NCBI GenBank assembly: GCA_016124585.1
Contig: WGNL01000031.1
Span: 1-64,000, forward strand
Origin: Bacteroidota bacterium
GTDB taxonomy: Bacteria > Bacteroidota > Bacteroidia > Chitinophagales > Saprospiraceae
DNA: 64,000 nt
Reading direction: 5' to 3'
Shown here: one piece after another, positions 24,728 to 33,332 of the stretch
How the letters are laid out: every line of letters starts with the position of its first letter
Numbering within the stretch: the first letter of the stretch is position 1
Notes under the pieces: generated by a model
Seen by the model: the letters and a program-made list of their open reading frames with translations, nothing else
Told to the model about the DNA's origin: nothing
The model's database searches: none
Program-made: the position numbers and the translations under genes

Positions 24728-25995
24728 TTTGCTACCGCCTCACGGGCGGGTTTTTCATTTAAAAAAGGACTGACATAGGCATCCGGCATCCGGCTTCGGT
24801 CTATGATCGCGTCTACCAAAGTGTTTTTCATCACGTAAGATGATGTAGCCAGGATAAACATATTGCAAAGGACACTACCATAAACACTGCCGCGCAGGTC
24901 CACCTCCCCTTTTGCCCAGACCCAGCCTTTTACTAGCGTTTTTTCACCAATGGTTACATTGATGGGATCTTTGAAATACTTTAACGGATACGCAAAAATG
25001 CAGCCCTCCACCACACATGATGAGTCAATCGTAAGATGTAACTTGGGCTCTGCTTGCTCTGGGCAAATAAGCCCCAGCACGGAGGGGTAGCCCATCCTGC
25101 ATTGGGCTTTTACTTCCAGCGCCTGCGTGGCATAGGCTTGTAAGGTACCTTCGAAACCTTTTTCGAAACTGATTTTTGGTGCAAAAAGCAACACGTCTTC
25201 CAGTTTGGCGCTTTTAGGTACGATAATCTCGTTGCTGGCCTGAACAATGATATTTCCTAGGAGCGTTTTGTTGGAAAGATCTATCGTTGTACCAACCAGA
25301 TAAAGTGTTGGCTCAATAAATGACTGCCTAATGGAATCGCCTGATACCCGAAAGCCTGTAGGCGCTTTTGAGAAAAAGGAAAACAAGGATTGCAGCTTTC
25401 GTTCATTGAGTGGCGGCAAGTATGGAGTGCTTAGTTTTCGTTCACCATAAATCAAGGAAGCTCCAGTGTATGGCTTTCCTCCAATGATGGCCGTTTTGAT
25501 ACCGGCGGCTGGCACGAATGCGGTGCCGCGTATCATTGTATTTCCCGCCAAGACCAATGGTTGGTTTTGTACCACTAAATACAGCGCTGGATAAGGGTTT
25601 GAATGAGCATCCTCACCGACGAGCAAAGTCCTGCGCAAAGTGTCGCCACCTGAAACATTTCGGCCAAAAGAAATGACGCTAACTACCGAAAACAGGCCCC
25701 ATTGCGATTTGCTGATAGCTATGCTGTCTTCATGGTTTCCAAATAAATCTAATTTATGAAATGGAATATCCGCCTCGTGGCTTCCCATTAAAAGTGCGAT
25801 GCCAGACTTAAGGTTTCTGATAAGTTTTTGTTGTTCTGTTAGTTCATCTTGCTGTAAACGTTGAAGGTAGGCCAACCCAATAAGCAAGGAACAGACGAGG
25901 GCGATAAGCAAGGAAACAACAACAGCGTAGAACAACGCCCGAGCAGGTAATATTACGTGTTTTATCCTAATTTTCAAGAGCCGTGTTTTTTTCAA
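24715..25995 (-). CDS. GspK/PilX-like large minor pseudopilin (tentative)
   Basis: The 426-residue product has one N-terminal membrane helix (ALFYAVVVSLLIALVCSLLIG) preceded by a basic stretch and ALPAR. It has no Glu at position 5, as in GspK proteins. The following QRLQQDELTEQQKLIRNLKSGIALL resembles the amphipathic extension of GspK/PilX. From about residue 240 the chain becomes short-strand repeats (GNIIVQASNEIIVPKSAKL, GWVWAKGEVDLRGSVYGSV), as in beta-helical or bactofilin-like domains, which is unusual for GspK. It opens the minus unit of pseudopilin genes and faces the gspG unit across a 243-base divergent region. It could instead be an accessory surface protein. Confidence 0.55.
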   Translation of the reverse strand: MKKTRLLKIRIKHVILPARALFYAVVVSLLIALVCSLLIGLAYLQRLQQDELTEQQKLIRNLKSGIALLMGSHEADIPFHKLDLFGNHEDSIAISKSQWGLFSVVSVISFGRNVSGGDTLRRTLLVGEDAHSNPYPALYLVVQNQPLVLAGNTMIRGTAFVPAAGIKTAIIGGKPYTGASLIYGERKLSTPYLPPLNERKLQSLFSFFSKAPTGFRVSGDSIRQSFIEPTLYLVGTTIDLSNKTLLGNIIVQASNEIIVPKSAKLEDVLLFAPKISFEKGFEGTLQAYATQALEVKAQCRMGYPSVLGLICPEQAEPKLHLTIDSSCVVEGCIFAYPLKYFKDPINVTIGEKTLVKGWVWAKGEVDLRGSVYGSVLCNMFILATSSYVMKNTLVDAIIDRSRMPDAYVSPFLNEKPAREAVAKWIE

Positions 25996-26001
25996 TGATA
26001 G

Positions 26002-26034
26002 TTGTGCGAATTTACAGATTATTTTCTATTTTTG
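26002..26034 (+). promoter_or_regulatory. Predicted promoter of the gspG-gspE-gspD unit
   Basis: TTG at 26002-26004 and a perfect TATTTTTG at 26027-26034 are separated by 22 bases, fitting the Bacteroidota -33/-7 pattern. The start point near 26041 leaves a leader of nearly 200 bases before gspG, longer than usual. The site lies directly in front of the divergent gspK-like gene (start 25995), so the two units may be regulated together. Confidence 0.55.
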
Positions 26035-26238
26035 AACCATCATATTGATTTGGCAATTCCGCACTCTTTAATTATTCCAAATGATTGGCATGTGTGGGGT
26101 GTATTTTTGTCAATCTATATTCATTATTCATTCAATGGGTTTCGCTCCCTGCTAATATACGTGCACTCATGTGTGCATTGTCAGGTAGAATAAGCCCATT
26201 GTATGGTTATTTTAAAGCAAAAACACAAACCGCTCCTT

Positions 26239-26649
26239 ATGAAAAAATGGCCTAATCAAAGGCTTTCTGCCTTTACTCTGACCGAATTAATGGTTGTATT
26301 GGTCATCATCGGAATTTTGATGCTGATTGCCCTCCCCATTTTTGATGACCTTTTTGGTGACACCTATTCAATTGAGGCTCAAAATCAATTAAAATATTTG
26401 CAATCAAGGCAGCAGGCTTATTATCAAAAGAACTTTAGCTATGCGGGTGATTTGCATGAAATTGGCTTCACACAACCTAAAACAATTGATCAAGAAGGTG
26501 ATGCGCGCTATCTTTATGAAGTAGTGGAGGCTGGCAAGAACAGCTTCCGGGCTAGGGCTACGGCTGTTGCCGACTTTGACAAGGACGGCAATATCAATGT
26601 ATGGGAAATTGACCAAGATGGTAAACTTGACCAAATCACGCCTGACTGA
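26239..26649 (+). CDS. gspG: Major pseudopilin GspG
   Basis: This 136-residue protein (ATG at 26239; an upstream ATG at 26203 would add 12 residues) has a short leader ending LSA|FTLTELMVVLVIIGILMLI. That is the prepilin helix with Glu at mature position 5 and Ala at the cut site. Near the end ADFDKDGNINVWEIDQDG supplies the aspartates expected of the GspG calcium site, which stabilises the major pseudopilin. GspG polymerises into the pseudopilus that pushes substrates through the secretin. Its stop overlaps the next start (TGATG at 26647-26651), so the peptidase that processes it is translationally coupled. Confidence 0.85.
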   Translation: MKKWPNQRLSAFTLTELMVVLVIIGILMLIALPIFDDLFGDTYSIEAQNQLKYLQSRQQAYYQKNFSYAGDLHEIGFTQPKTIDQEGDARYLYEVVEAGKNSFRARATAVADFDKDGNINVWEIDQDGKLDQITPD

Positions 26650-27158
26650 TGAAACTATTGACCTTGATGTTCCCATTGTTGATGATGGCACAGGAAGATT
26701 TCCGCTACCGCACTATCCATTGGGCATGGTTGGCACTTTTCATTGTCGGCATAATTTGGTGTATTCCCATTGACTGGCGTATTTGCCTGTACAACTCTAT
26801 ATTGGTTTCAACTCAATTACTGGCATTGACACTGTTTTTCTCGGTGAAAACTGCTAGGCTTGTTTTCCTCCCATCTGAATACTTAGGCTGGGGGGACATA
26901 CTTTTTTTTATACCCCTGTGCCTTCTGTTTTCTCCGGGAAACCTAATCATCTTCACAGTTTTGAGTCTCTGTACTGGCATTGGGTGGTTTTTGGTTTACC
27001 GAATGTTTTTTGGGAAAATGGTTGAGACCGTTCCATTGGCAGGTTTTTTCTCAATTTGCCTTATAGTGGTTTTGATCATTCATGTATTCATTGACTATGA
27101 TTTCCGGGACGACAGCATTTTGATTCGATTAGCACAGCATATTTCAGGCAATAGTTAA
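26649..27158 (+). CDS. Prepilin peptidase, A24 family
   Basis: The 169-residue membrane protein has about five or six hydrophobic segments and the two aspartates of the A24 aspartyl protease family. D17 lies in EDFRYRTI, matching the usual D-x-R-x-R-x-I, and D83 lies in the GxGD motif (G80-W-G-D83). These proteases cut prepilin leaders on the cytoplasmic side of the inner membrane. The protein lacks the N-terminal methylase domain of full-length PilD, as do TadV-like and many Bacteroidota versions. It sits between gspG and gspE and overlaps gspG by one base, which makes the pseudopilins of this locus the obvious substrates. Confidence 0.8.
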   Translation: MKLLTLMFPLLMMAQEDFRYRTIHWAWLALFIVGIIWCIPIDWRICLYNSILVSTQLLALTLFFSVKTARLVFLPSEYLGWGDILFFIPLCLLFSPGNLIIFTVLSLCTGIGWFLVYRMFFGKMVETVPLAGFFSICLIVVLIIHVFIDYDFRDDSILIRLAQHISGNS

Positions 27159-27175
27159 TACTTCGAAAACACGCC

Positions 27176-28624
27176 ATGGAGCAGCAAATATCAAATGACA
27201 AAATATCGACGGAAGTCATCCAGTTGTTGAACGCCCAGCAAGCTTGGCATTACATGGTCTTACCTTTTGAGGCACAGAATGGCAGCATCTGTTTTTACGC
27301 TGAATTCGGGGCAAAAACGGTGGAGGTTGAAGAAGAGTTAGAGGTGCTACTGGGAAAGCGCATAAAATTTATCCCTGTACCGAAAACAGCCCTGAGAAAG
27401 GAGTTAGGCAAGTATTACCGTCAACCCGCAAATAACTCACGGGGAACATGCCAAGTTGATTTCAATGAACAGCAGTCAAAAGACTTTTTTAAAACCCTTA
27501 TTAAGGAGGCAAAAGAACTCAGAAGCAGTGACATTCACATAGAACCATACGAACACCGCTGCAGGCTGCGCTTTCGTATAGATGGGATGCTCATAGAACG
27601 GTATGTCATTCAGAAGGCAGAATACCCCAGCTTGGTCAACAAGATAAAGATCCAAGCCAATCTCGATATAGCTGAAAAACGGTTACCCCAAGACGGGAGG
27701 ATTTTCATGAACACAGGTGAAACTGGCAATCTAGATATTCGTGTCTCCGTTCTCCCCACTTTGTACGGGGAAAAAGTAGTGATGCGTTTGCTGGGAAAGG
27801 ATGCCACCTACCTCCAATTAGAGCAGCTTGGTTTCGAAAAAAGCGACCTCGAGAATTACCTAGAAGGAATCAGGCGGCCTCATGGAATGGTACTTATCAG
27901 TGGCCCGACTGGTTCTGGCAAAACTACTACGCTCTATGCCACGCTTCAGCTTTTGAATAAAATAGAAAAAAACATTTTGACTATTGAAGACCCGATTGAG
28001 TACACATTGGAAGGTGTCAATCAGGTAGCTTTAAAGGAAAGCATCGGGTTGGACTTCCCAAGCACGATGCGCACCTTCTTGCGGCAAGACCCGGATGTAA
28101 TAATGGTAGGGGAAATCAGGGATCAGGCAACTGCGGCTATGGCCATTCGAGCGTCCTTGACCGGCCACCAAGTGCTTTCCACCATCCATACAAATTCGGC
28201 ATGGGGGATAGTGGCCCGCTTAACCGATATGGGTATCCCTTCTTATCTGTTAGCAGACACACTCACTACCGCAGTCGCACAACGCTTACTGCGATTGCTT
28301 TGCCCGCACTGCAAGGAAATATCAGAAGACCGCCCCGTTTTTCCGCCTCAATATAAGCAGGCCAGGCAAGTCAAGGTACTTTTTCAGGCAAAGGGTTGCG
28401 AGCTGTGCCACTTCACTGGCTACCAAGGGCGATGTGCAATTTACGAGGTAATTGTCATTGACCATGACCTCGCCCAGTACATCAAGGAGGGTGACCTGAA
28501 TGTATCTGACATCTTACGTACAAAGGGATACAAAAGCCTAGCTGAAAATGCCTTTGATTTATTGGAAAAAGGAATTACTTCCATTGACGAGGTATATCCG
28601 ATACTTGCTGGTGGCAATGGGTGA
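27176..28624 (+). CDS. gspE: Type II secretion/type IV pilus assembly ATPase GspE
   Basis: The 482-residue protein has all motifs of the GspE/PilB ATPases: Walker A GPTGSGKT (243-250), Asp box TIEDPIEY (269-276), Walker B DPDVIMVGEIRD (305-316) and His box TGHQVLSTIHTN (329-340). A zinc-binding element with CPHC and CELC (about 373-410) follows. The N-terminal domain (1-80) is short, and the N2 domain shows SSDIHIEPYE and RFRIDG. It powers pseudopilus extension from the cytoplasm together with GspF and GspL. It follows the peptidase gene by 17 bases. Confidence 0.95.
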   Translation: MEQQISNDKISTEVIQLLNAQQAWHYMVLPFEAQNGSICFYAEFGAKTVEVEEELEVLLGKRIKFIPVPKTALRKELGKYYRQPANNSRGTCQVDFNEQQSKDFFKTLIKEAKELRSSDIHIEPYEHRCRLRFRIDGMLIERYVIQKAEYPSLVNKIKIQANLDIAEKRLPQDGRIFMNTGETGNLDIRVSVLPTLYGEKVVMRLLGKDATYLQLEQLGFEKSDLENYLEGIRRPHGMVLISGPTGSGKTTTLYATLQLLNKIEKNILTIEDPIEYTLEGVNQVALKESIGLDFPSTMRTFLRQDPDVIMVGEIRDQATAAMAIRASLTGHQVLSTIHTNSAWGIVARLTDMGIPSYLLADTLTTAVAQRLLRLLCPHCKEISEDRPVFPPQYKQARQVKVLFQAKGCELCHFTGYQGRCAIYEVIVIDHDLAQYIKEGDLNVSDILRTKGYKSLAENAFDLLEKGITSIDEVYPILAGGNG

Positions 28625-28687
28625 AAAATCATGCCACCAACACTGTAAAGCAAGAAGTTAAACGCTCAAAGAATAAAAATATAGCAC

Positions 28688-30628
28688 GTGAATTTCATAA
28701 AAGCCCTCTCAATAATGTATCTTTTTCTGATAGCTATTTGCACCGCAAATGGGCAAGTAGCTCAAGATAGGTTTGAACTACTAGCACTGAAACTTGAAGA
28801 ATATGCCATTGAAAACCCCAAAATAGATAAAGAAATAGATATCTCCTTTACTGGTACGCTTCAAGATTTTGCCATTTCTTTTTCGAAAGAGACAAAAACC
28901 AACCTCACTATCGAGCCGTCCATCAACCCAAAAATAGTGGCGAATTTTGCAGATACCAAACCGAGGGATATCCTTTTGCACCTGTGCAAATTTTACAGCT
29001 TGGATTTGATGTTCTCAGGCAGCATAATCACGCTGATTCCTTTCAAATCGCTCCCCACTCCTTATCAACCTAGGGAAATAGACGCCAAATATAACGCCTA
29101 CAACGAAAAATTAGAGTTGAACCTAACCGGTGATACACTTGACTTTGTGGTAAAAAAAATAAGCCAGGTCACCTCCAAAAATGTCATTGTAACAAAAGCG
29201 GCAAGCAATGAAATTGTCAAAGGCTTTATCGGCGCTGTGCCATTTGAGGAAGCTCTGGAGCAACTGGCAAAACGAAACGACTTGACATACTCTAAGGAAG
29301 AGTCAGGTTACTATATTTTTGACAAGGCCAGCAACGCCCCAATCAGTGTAAATGGAGACGATTCGAAGGGCTTAGATAACAAGCGAAACGCTAAAACATC
29401 ATCTAAAAAGACACAACAGCAAGCCATCCCGAACCTGAAACTGACCTCAACGGTTGACAGCCTACAACATCAAACATTGAGCGTAAATGCAGATGACATA
29501 GGAGTAACTGATATCATTAAACAAGCGTCTGCAGAAACTGACCAGTCCTACTTTTTTTTCAGCCTGCCAGAAGAGCGCATCAGTTTAAATGTAGAGAATG
29601 TTACCTATGAAGCCTTGCTTGAACAGGTGCTGAAGGGCACGAAGTGTACTTTCAAAAAAGAAGGTGGAATCTATCTTTTCGGTGAAAGAACGCAGGAGGG
29701 TTTGCGACAAACCAAAGTCTTACAGTTTCAGCACCGATCGGTAAAGGATATTTTGACGACCATCCCAAAAGATGTTGTTCAAAACCTACAAATACAGGAG
29801 TTCATTGACCTCAACTCGCTTTTGGTTAGTGGGTCGGCAGTCAGCATTGCCGAGCTTGAGGCTTTCATCAAAGATATTGACAAACCAGTACCGGTTGTCA
29901 TGATTGAAATGCTGATAGTTGATTTTCGCTCGGATAAGGAAGTGCGAATTGGGTTGGATGCGGGGGTAAGCGATGAGCCTGTCACATCGGGAGGGAGTAT
30001 CTACCCAAGTGTGGATTTTACTTTCAGCGCAAAGGCAGTCAATAAATTATTGAGCCTGCTGGCTGGCAACGGGATCGTGAACCTAGGAAAAGTGCAGCCA
30101 AATTTCTACGCCACATTGCAGGCTGTAGAGGATAATGGCTACGCAAAAGTAGTTTCCAAACCGCGCCTGTCCACTATCAATGGCAAAGAGGCCAAACTTT
30201 CCATTGGAGAAACCCGGTATTATCAAGTAGAACGCACAACTTTGCAGGGAAATCAAACGCCGATTTCATTGCAGGAAAAGCGGTTTGAGTCCGTCAATGC
30301 AGATTTTACCATCACACTAACCCCAATAGTGTCTGGCGATGAGAGCGTTACGCTGCAAATTGCGGTTACACAGACCGACTTTCTCGGCCAGATACAGGCG
30401 AACGCCCCACCGCCATCGGTTAACCGTAGCTTCACTTCCAATATCAAAGTTTATGACAAGGAGATGATTGTGTTGGGTGGCCTCGAAAGCAAAGGCGTGG
30501 AAGATAGTGGCACAGGTTTGCCTTGGATATCGAGAGTACCCGTCTTGAAATGGTTTTTCAGCAAGCGCCGAAAAGCCAGGAGCAAGAGCCAACTGCTTAT
30601 CTTCGTAAGACCTAACGTAATCTATTGA
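28688..30628 (+). CDS. gspD: Secretin GspD
   Basis: This 646-residue protein has a signal peptide (MNFIKALSIMYLFLIAICTANGQ, GTG start; an ATG at 28715 would shorten it by 9). Several STN/N-type modules follow (SFTGTLQDFAISFSKETKTN, LNLTGDTLDFVVKKISQVTS, SVNADDIGVTDIIKQAS), and then the secretin core. The core shows VVSKPRLSTINGKEAKLSIGET and the closing MIVLGGLESKGVEDSGTGLP with ISRVPVLKWFFSKRRKARSKS. It forms the outer-membrane gate of the secretion system. The repeated N-terminal modules are more numerous than the usual N0-N3 and resemble those in some Bacteroidota and type IV pilus secretins. It follows gspE by 63 bases. Confidence 0.9.
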   Translation: MNFIKALSIMYLFLIAICTANGQVAQDRFELLALKLEEYAIENPKIDKEIDISFTGTLQDFAISFSKETKTNLTIEPSINPKIVANFADTKPRDILLHLCKFYSLDLMFSGSIITLIPFKSLPTPYQPREIDAKYNAYNEKLELNLTGDTLDFVVKKISQVTSKNVIVTKAASNEIVKGFIGAVPFEEALEQLAKRNDLTYSKEESGYYIFDKASNAPISVNGDDSKGLDNKRNAKTSSKKTQQQAIPNLKLTSTVDSLQHQTLSVNADDIGVTDIIKQASAETDQSYFFFSLPEERISLNVENVTYEALLEQVLKGTKCTFKKEGGIYLFGERTQEGLRQTKVLQFQHRSVKDILTTIPKDVVQNLQIQEFIDLNSLLVSGSAVSIAELEAFIKDIDKPVPVVMIEMLIVDFRSDKEVRIGLDAGVSDEPVTSGGSIYPSVDFTFSAKAVNKLLSLLAGNGIVNLGKVQPNFYATLQAVEDNGYAKVVSKPRLSTINGKEAKLSIGETRYYQVERTTLQGNQTPISLQEKRFESVNADFTITLTPIVSGDESVTLQIAVTQTDFLGQIQANAPPPSVNRSFTSNIKVYDKEMIVLGGLESKGVEDSGTGLPWISRVPVLKWFFSKRRKARSKSQLLIFVRPNVIY

Positions 30629-30653
30629 TCGTTCTTTTTCTTATTTCATGTAA

Positions 30654-31892
30654 ATGTCAATTCTAGATAAATTTAGTCATCTATTCTCTTTTTCTAAGCC
30701 TAAAAAGTTGGCTGGTGTAGATGTTTTCAGTGCGGAGGGGAGCTATGCTTTCCATGCAATTGTTTTGGAAAAGAGAAAAGATGAAGTATTGGTGCAGTCC
30801 AAAATATTGCACGCCAATGAAATTAAAGATTTATATGGCATCATTGGGGATGATGTGGAAATTCACTTATCCGTGAACATCCGTGGTGTTTTGTACAAAC
30901 AATTACCTGCACAGCAAGATGAGTCACGTCTTTTCCAAATGGCATTACCCAACGCCGATACGGCTGATTTTTATTGGCGAAAAGAGCCTATTCAGACTGG
31001 TTTTGCAGTAAGTATTGTCAGAAAGAATATAATTGACGAACTGTTGGAACAGTTTCGGCAAGTTAATCTATGGGTAACTGGCATATCACTAGGGCCATTC
31101 AATATCCGGCACATATACCCTTTTTTGCCCCAAGGCACTACAGTTGCCGTCCATGATTTTTATTTAAATTTCGATTCGGATGGCAGTCTCATAGGTTTCA
31201 TTAAAAAATCAAATGAACAGAACTTATTTTCTGACACCAAAATCGGGGATGAATATATTGATGAGCGATTTATATCGGCTTACGCCACCGCCTTCAAAGG
31301 GATATTGGATAAACCAGGTGGAATGGACATACCTGCGTTGAAAGTAAACGCGGAGGCTTTTTTTCATAAAATGCTGCTCAAAAAGGTTGGATTGAAGATA
31401 CTCATTGGATTATTGGCGGTTTTATTGGTCAATTCGGTTCTTTATTATCACATCAAGCACAAGGACGAAATGGCTAAAATCCTATTGTCAAAGAAGCTAG
31501 CTGAACTGGCAATACTCGACTCATTGGAAAAGGAATATAAGGAACAGGAGGATTTGATACGTCTAACCCAAGTAAACAAACCAACTAAAAGCTCCTTTTT
31601 CGCAGATCAAATAGCAGCTTCGATACCAAGTGGCATCAAGCTATTGACAATGGAAATATTCCCACTAAAAGGAAATAAAACTGATTACGAACCAGGAGCT
31701 GTTTTTCAATACGAAGCAAATACAATTTTGCTGAAAGGACAATGCGAAAACAGTTTGAAGTACAATGAATGGCTGAAGTATCTTGAAAAGTTTAGCTGGT
31801 CCTCAAGAGTAGAACACCTAACATACAAGGAGGTAGGAACGTCTCAGAAAGAATTCGAATTAAAGATAATCATTGCCGATTCCTCAAAATAG
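30654..31892 (+). CDS. GspL-like protein (PilM/PilN-type fusion)
   Basis: This 412-residue protein has a cytoplasmic N-terminal half with the feel of the actin-like PilM/GspL domain (KKLAGVDVFSAEGSYAFHAIVL, then ISLGPFNIRHIYPFL). It has one membrane segment at about residues 243-260 (IGLLAVLLVNSVLYYHI), a short coiled coil (MAKILLSKKLAELAILDSLEKEYKEQEDLI) and a small periplasmic ferredoxin-like domain. This order equals GspL, or PilM fused to PilN, which links the ATPase to the periplasmic parts of the machine. Overall similarity is weak, so the name rests on architecture and on its place directly after the secretin gene. Its last 23 bases overlap the convergent GspC-like gene. Confidence 0.65.
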   Translation: MSILDKFSHLFSFSKPKKLAGVDVFSAEGSYAFHAIVLEKRKDEVLVQSKILHANEIKDLYGIIGDDVEIHLSVNIRGVLYKQLPAQQDESRLFQMALPNADTADFYWRKEPIQTGFAVSIVRKNIIDELLEQFRQVNLWVTGISLGPFNIRHIYPFLPQGTTVAVHDFYLNFDSDGSLIGFIKKSNEQNLFSDTKIGDEYIDERFISAYATAFKGILDKPGGMDIPALKVNAEAFFHKMLLKKVGLKILIGLLAVLLVNSVLYYHIKHKDEMAKILLSKKLAELAILDSLEKEYKEQEDLIRLTQVNKPTKSSFFADQIAASIPSGIKLLTMEIFPLKGNKTDYEPGAVFQYEANTILLKGQCENSLKYNEWLKYLEKFSWSSRVEHLTYKEVGTSQKEFELKIIIADSSK

Positions 31893-32376
31893 TCTTTTCT
31901 GTTTTTTGGTATTTCACCCTGATGGAATCTTCGTATATTTTCAACAGTGTTAACTCATGCAACTTCTCCCCTACCCCGACATTTGAGATGGAACCATCCA
32001 TGGTAATAATGGCTACCATCCTACCAGATTTCATTTTAATATTCCCTCTATAATCTAGAGTTGGAAAAACTATAGGTTTAGGTTCCGGTTTTACCTCTTT
32101 AGGTCTTGTTGCTAAAACAACCTTTTTGGGGCTAGGCAATTTTATAGGCCTTAGAACTCTACTTGGAGTTTCTGTCATAGAAAAAGGGTTGTCATATGTT
32201 AATAATAAAGAAAAGCTATCTTGTGAGGTAACAACTGCCTTTAAACCTTCTGATGATTGATTTGGTGCTGGCACTTCTGAATTAGGGGAAGTTCTTTGGT
32301 AGAAACGAAAAGCCACCAACCCCCATATTCCTATTAAAGCAGCAGCCAACCAATATTTTGTTCGATTTTTTTCCAT
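31870..32376 (-). CDS. GspC/PilP-like inner-membrane protein
   Basis: The 168-residue product has one N-terminal membrane helix (WLAAALIGIWGLVAFRFY), a long proline-rich linker and a C-terminal all-beta domain. In that domain YRGNIKMKSGRMVAIITMDG, then ISNVGVGEKLHELTLLKIYEDSIRVKY, fits the homology region of GspC and PilP that docks on the secretin N0 domain. There is no PDZ or coiled-coil tail after it. It is the last of a three-gene minus unit with the PilO/GspM-like gene and the fibronectin lipoprotein. Its end overlaps the end of the GspL-like gene on the other strand by 23 bases. Confidence 0.68.
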   Translation of the reverse strand: MEKNRTKYWLAAALIGIWGLVAFRFYQRTSPNSEVPAPNQSSEGLKAVVTSQDSFSLLLTYDNPFSMTETPSRVLRPIKLPSPKKVVLATRPKEVKPEPKPIVFPTLDYRGNIKMKSGRMVAIITMDGSISNVGVGEKLHELTLLKIYEDSIRVKYQKTEKTILRNRQ

Positions 32377-32378
32377 TT

Positions 32379-33329
32379 CTATTGGACATAAAATTTCCTT
32401 AAAACGCTAAAAGCACTAATATTTCCAGCATTATCCACCGTACGAACTCTCCAGAAAAATTTATTCGATGAAAGGTTCGTGAAGGAATATTCAGTATTGA
32501 TTGTGGCTAGCTTTAGCACTGACATGGTGGCTAAAGAATCTATATAGACGTAGAGAGTGTCAATCGTCGAGTTAGTATCGGAAGTCCAATTAAGAAGCAC
32601 TGGCAGTGTGACAGTTACTCCATCAGTTGGCAAAGTTAGTAATGGGGGTTCGGGCGGTGTTTGGTCTATTGTAATGCGCCGCTCAGTGAACTGGCTAACG
32701 CTAGAGCTGTTCTGCCCTCTTACTCGCCAGCGATATTCCCCCTCATTCAAGGTTTTGGTGACGGTTGTTGCTGTCAATAATTCGTTGGAAATGATGAATG
32801 CATTGTTGCTAAAATCGGGGCTAGCGAGTTGAAAGTTGTAGTCGTCGGCATTCTCCAGACTTTGCCACTTGAATTCAACTATGGGATTACTAGTTGAATT
32901 ATCTTGTGTGGGAGCCAACAACACAAGGATGTCCCCATCCAGTGAAATTGAGCTATCCGTTTCGATGGCAAGGTCAAAAATCATTTTTTTCTCTGTCTCA
33001 TATCCAAAATTCTTCCCAATCACAGTCCACTGATAATGCCCCGACGGGAGAGTTGTTTCAAATTGGGTTTCATCAACAATTTCCTCATCAATCAAAAGAT
33101 TGGTGATAGAATCGAAAGTTGGTGACACCACTTGTAAGCGGTAAGATGTGGCACCCTCCAGTTCTTCCCACCAAAACTTTATTGCTGTATTAGAGGCTTT
33201 GGCGCCATTGGAAGGTGCTAGCATTATTACGGTATCTTTTGACAAATCGTCCTCAATAATATCTCCACAGGCAGCAAGCAGTGAAAATAATAAGAATAAG
33301 GGTATCAGTTGATAAATTAATTTTTTCAT
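32379..33329 (-). CDS. Lipoprotein with three fibronectin-III-like repeats
   Basis: This 316-residue protein starts with a lipoprotein signal (lipobox LLAAC). It contains three repeats of about 95 residues, each opening with an MLAPSNGA/LLAPTQDN/LTLPTDGV motif followed by IKFWWEEL, VEFKWQSL or VLLNWTSD. The first two repeats continue with SYRLQV and DYNFQL and close with GHYQWTVIGKN and GEYRWRVRGQN; the third closes with KFFWRVRTVDNAG. These are fibronectin-III-like domains of the kind found in surface proteins. It lies 2 bases before the GspC-like gene and after the GspM-like gene, so it is probably part of the secretion machine. It might be a pilotin-like or periplasm-spanning subunit. That role is inferred from location. 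Confidence 0.7.
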   Translation of the reverse strand: MKKLIYQLIPLFLLFSLLAACGDIIEDDLSKDTVIMLAPSNGAKASNTAIKFWWEELEGATSYRLQVVSPTFDSITNLLIDEEIVDETQFETTLPSGHYQWTVIGKNFGYETEKKMIFDLAIETDSSISLDGDILVLLAPTQDNSTSNPIVEFKWQSLENADDYNFQLASPDFSNNAFIISNELLTATTVTKTLNEGEYRWRVRGQNSSSVSQFTERRITIDQTPPEPPLLTLPTDGVTVTLPVLLNWTSDTNSTIDTLYVYIDSLATMSVLKLATINTEYSFTNLSSNKFFWRVRTVDNAGNISAFSVLRKFYVQ

Positions 33330-33332
33330 TAT

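Noticed and set aside
26002-26193. A 63-codon frame in the gspK/gspG divergent region
   Set aside because: It covers the predicted promoter and has no support from composition or neighbours.
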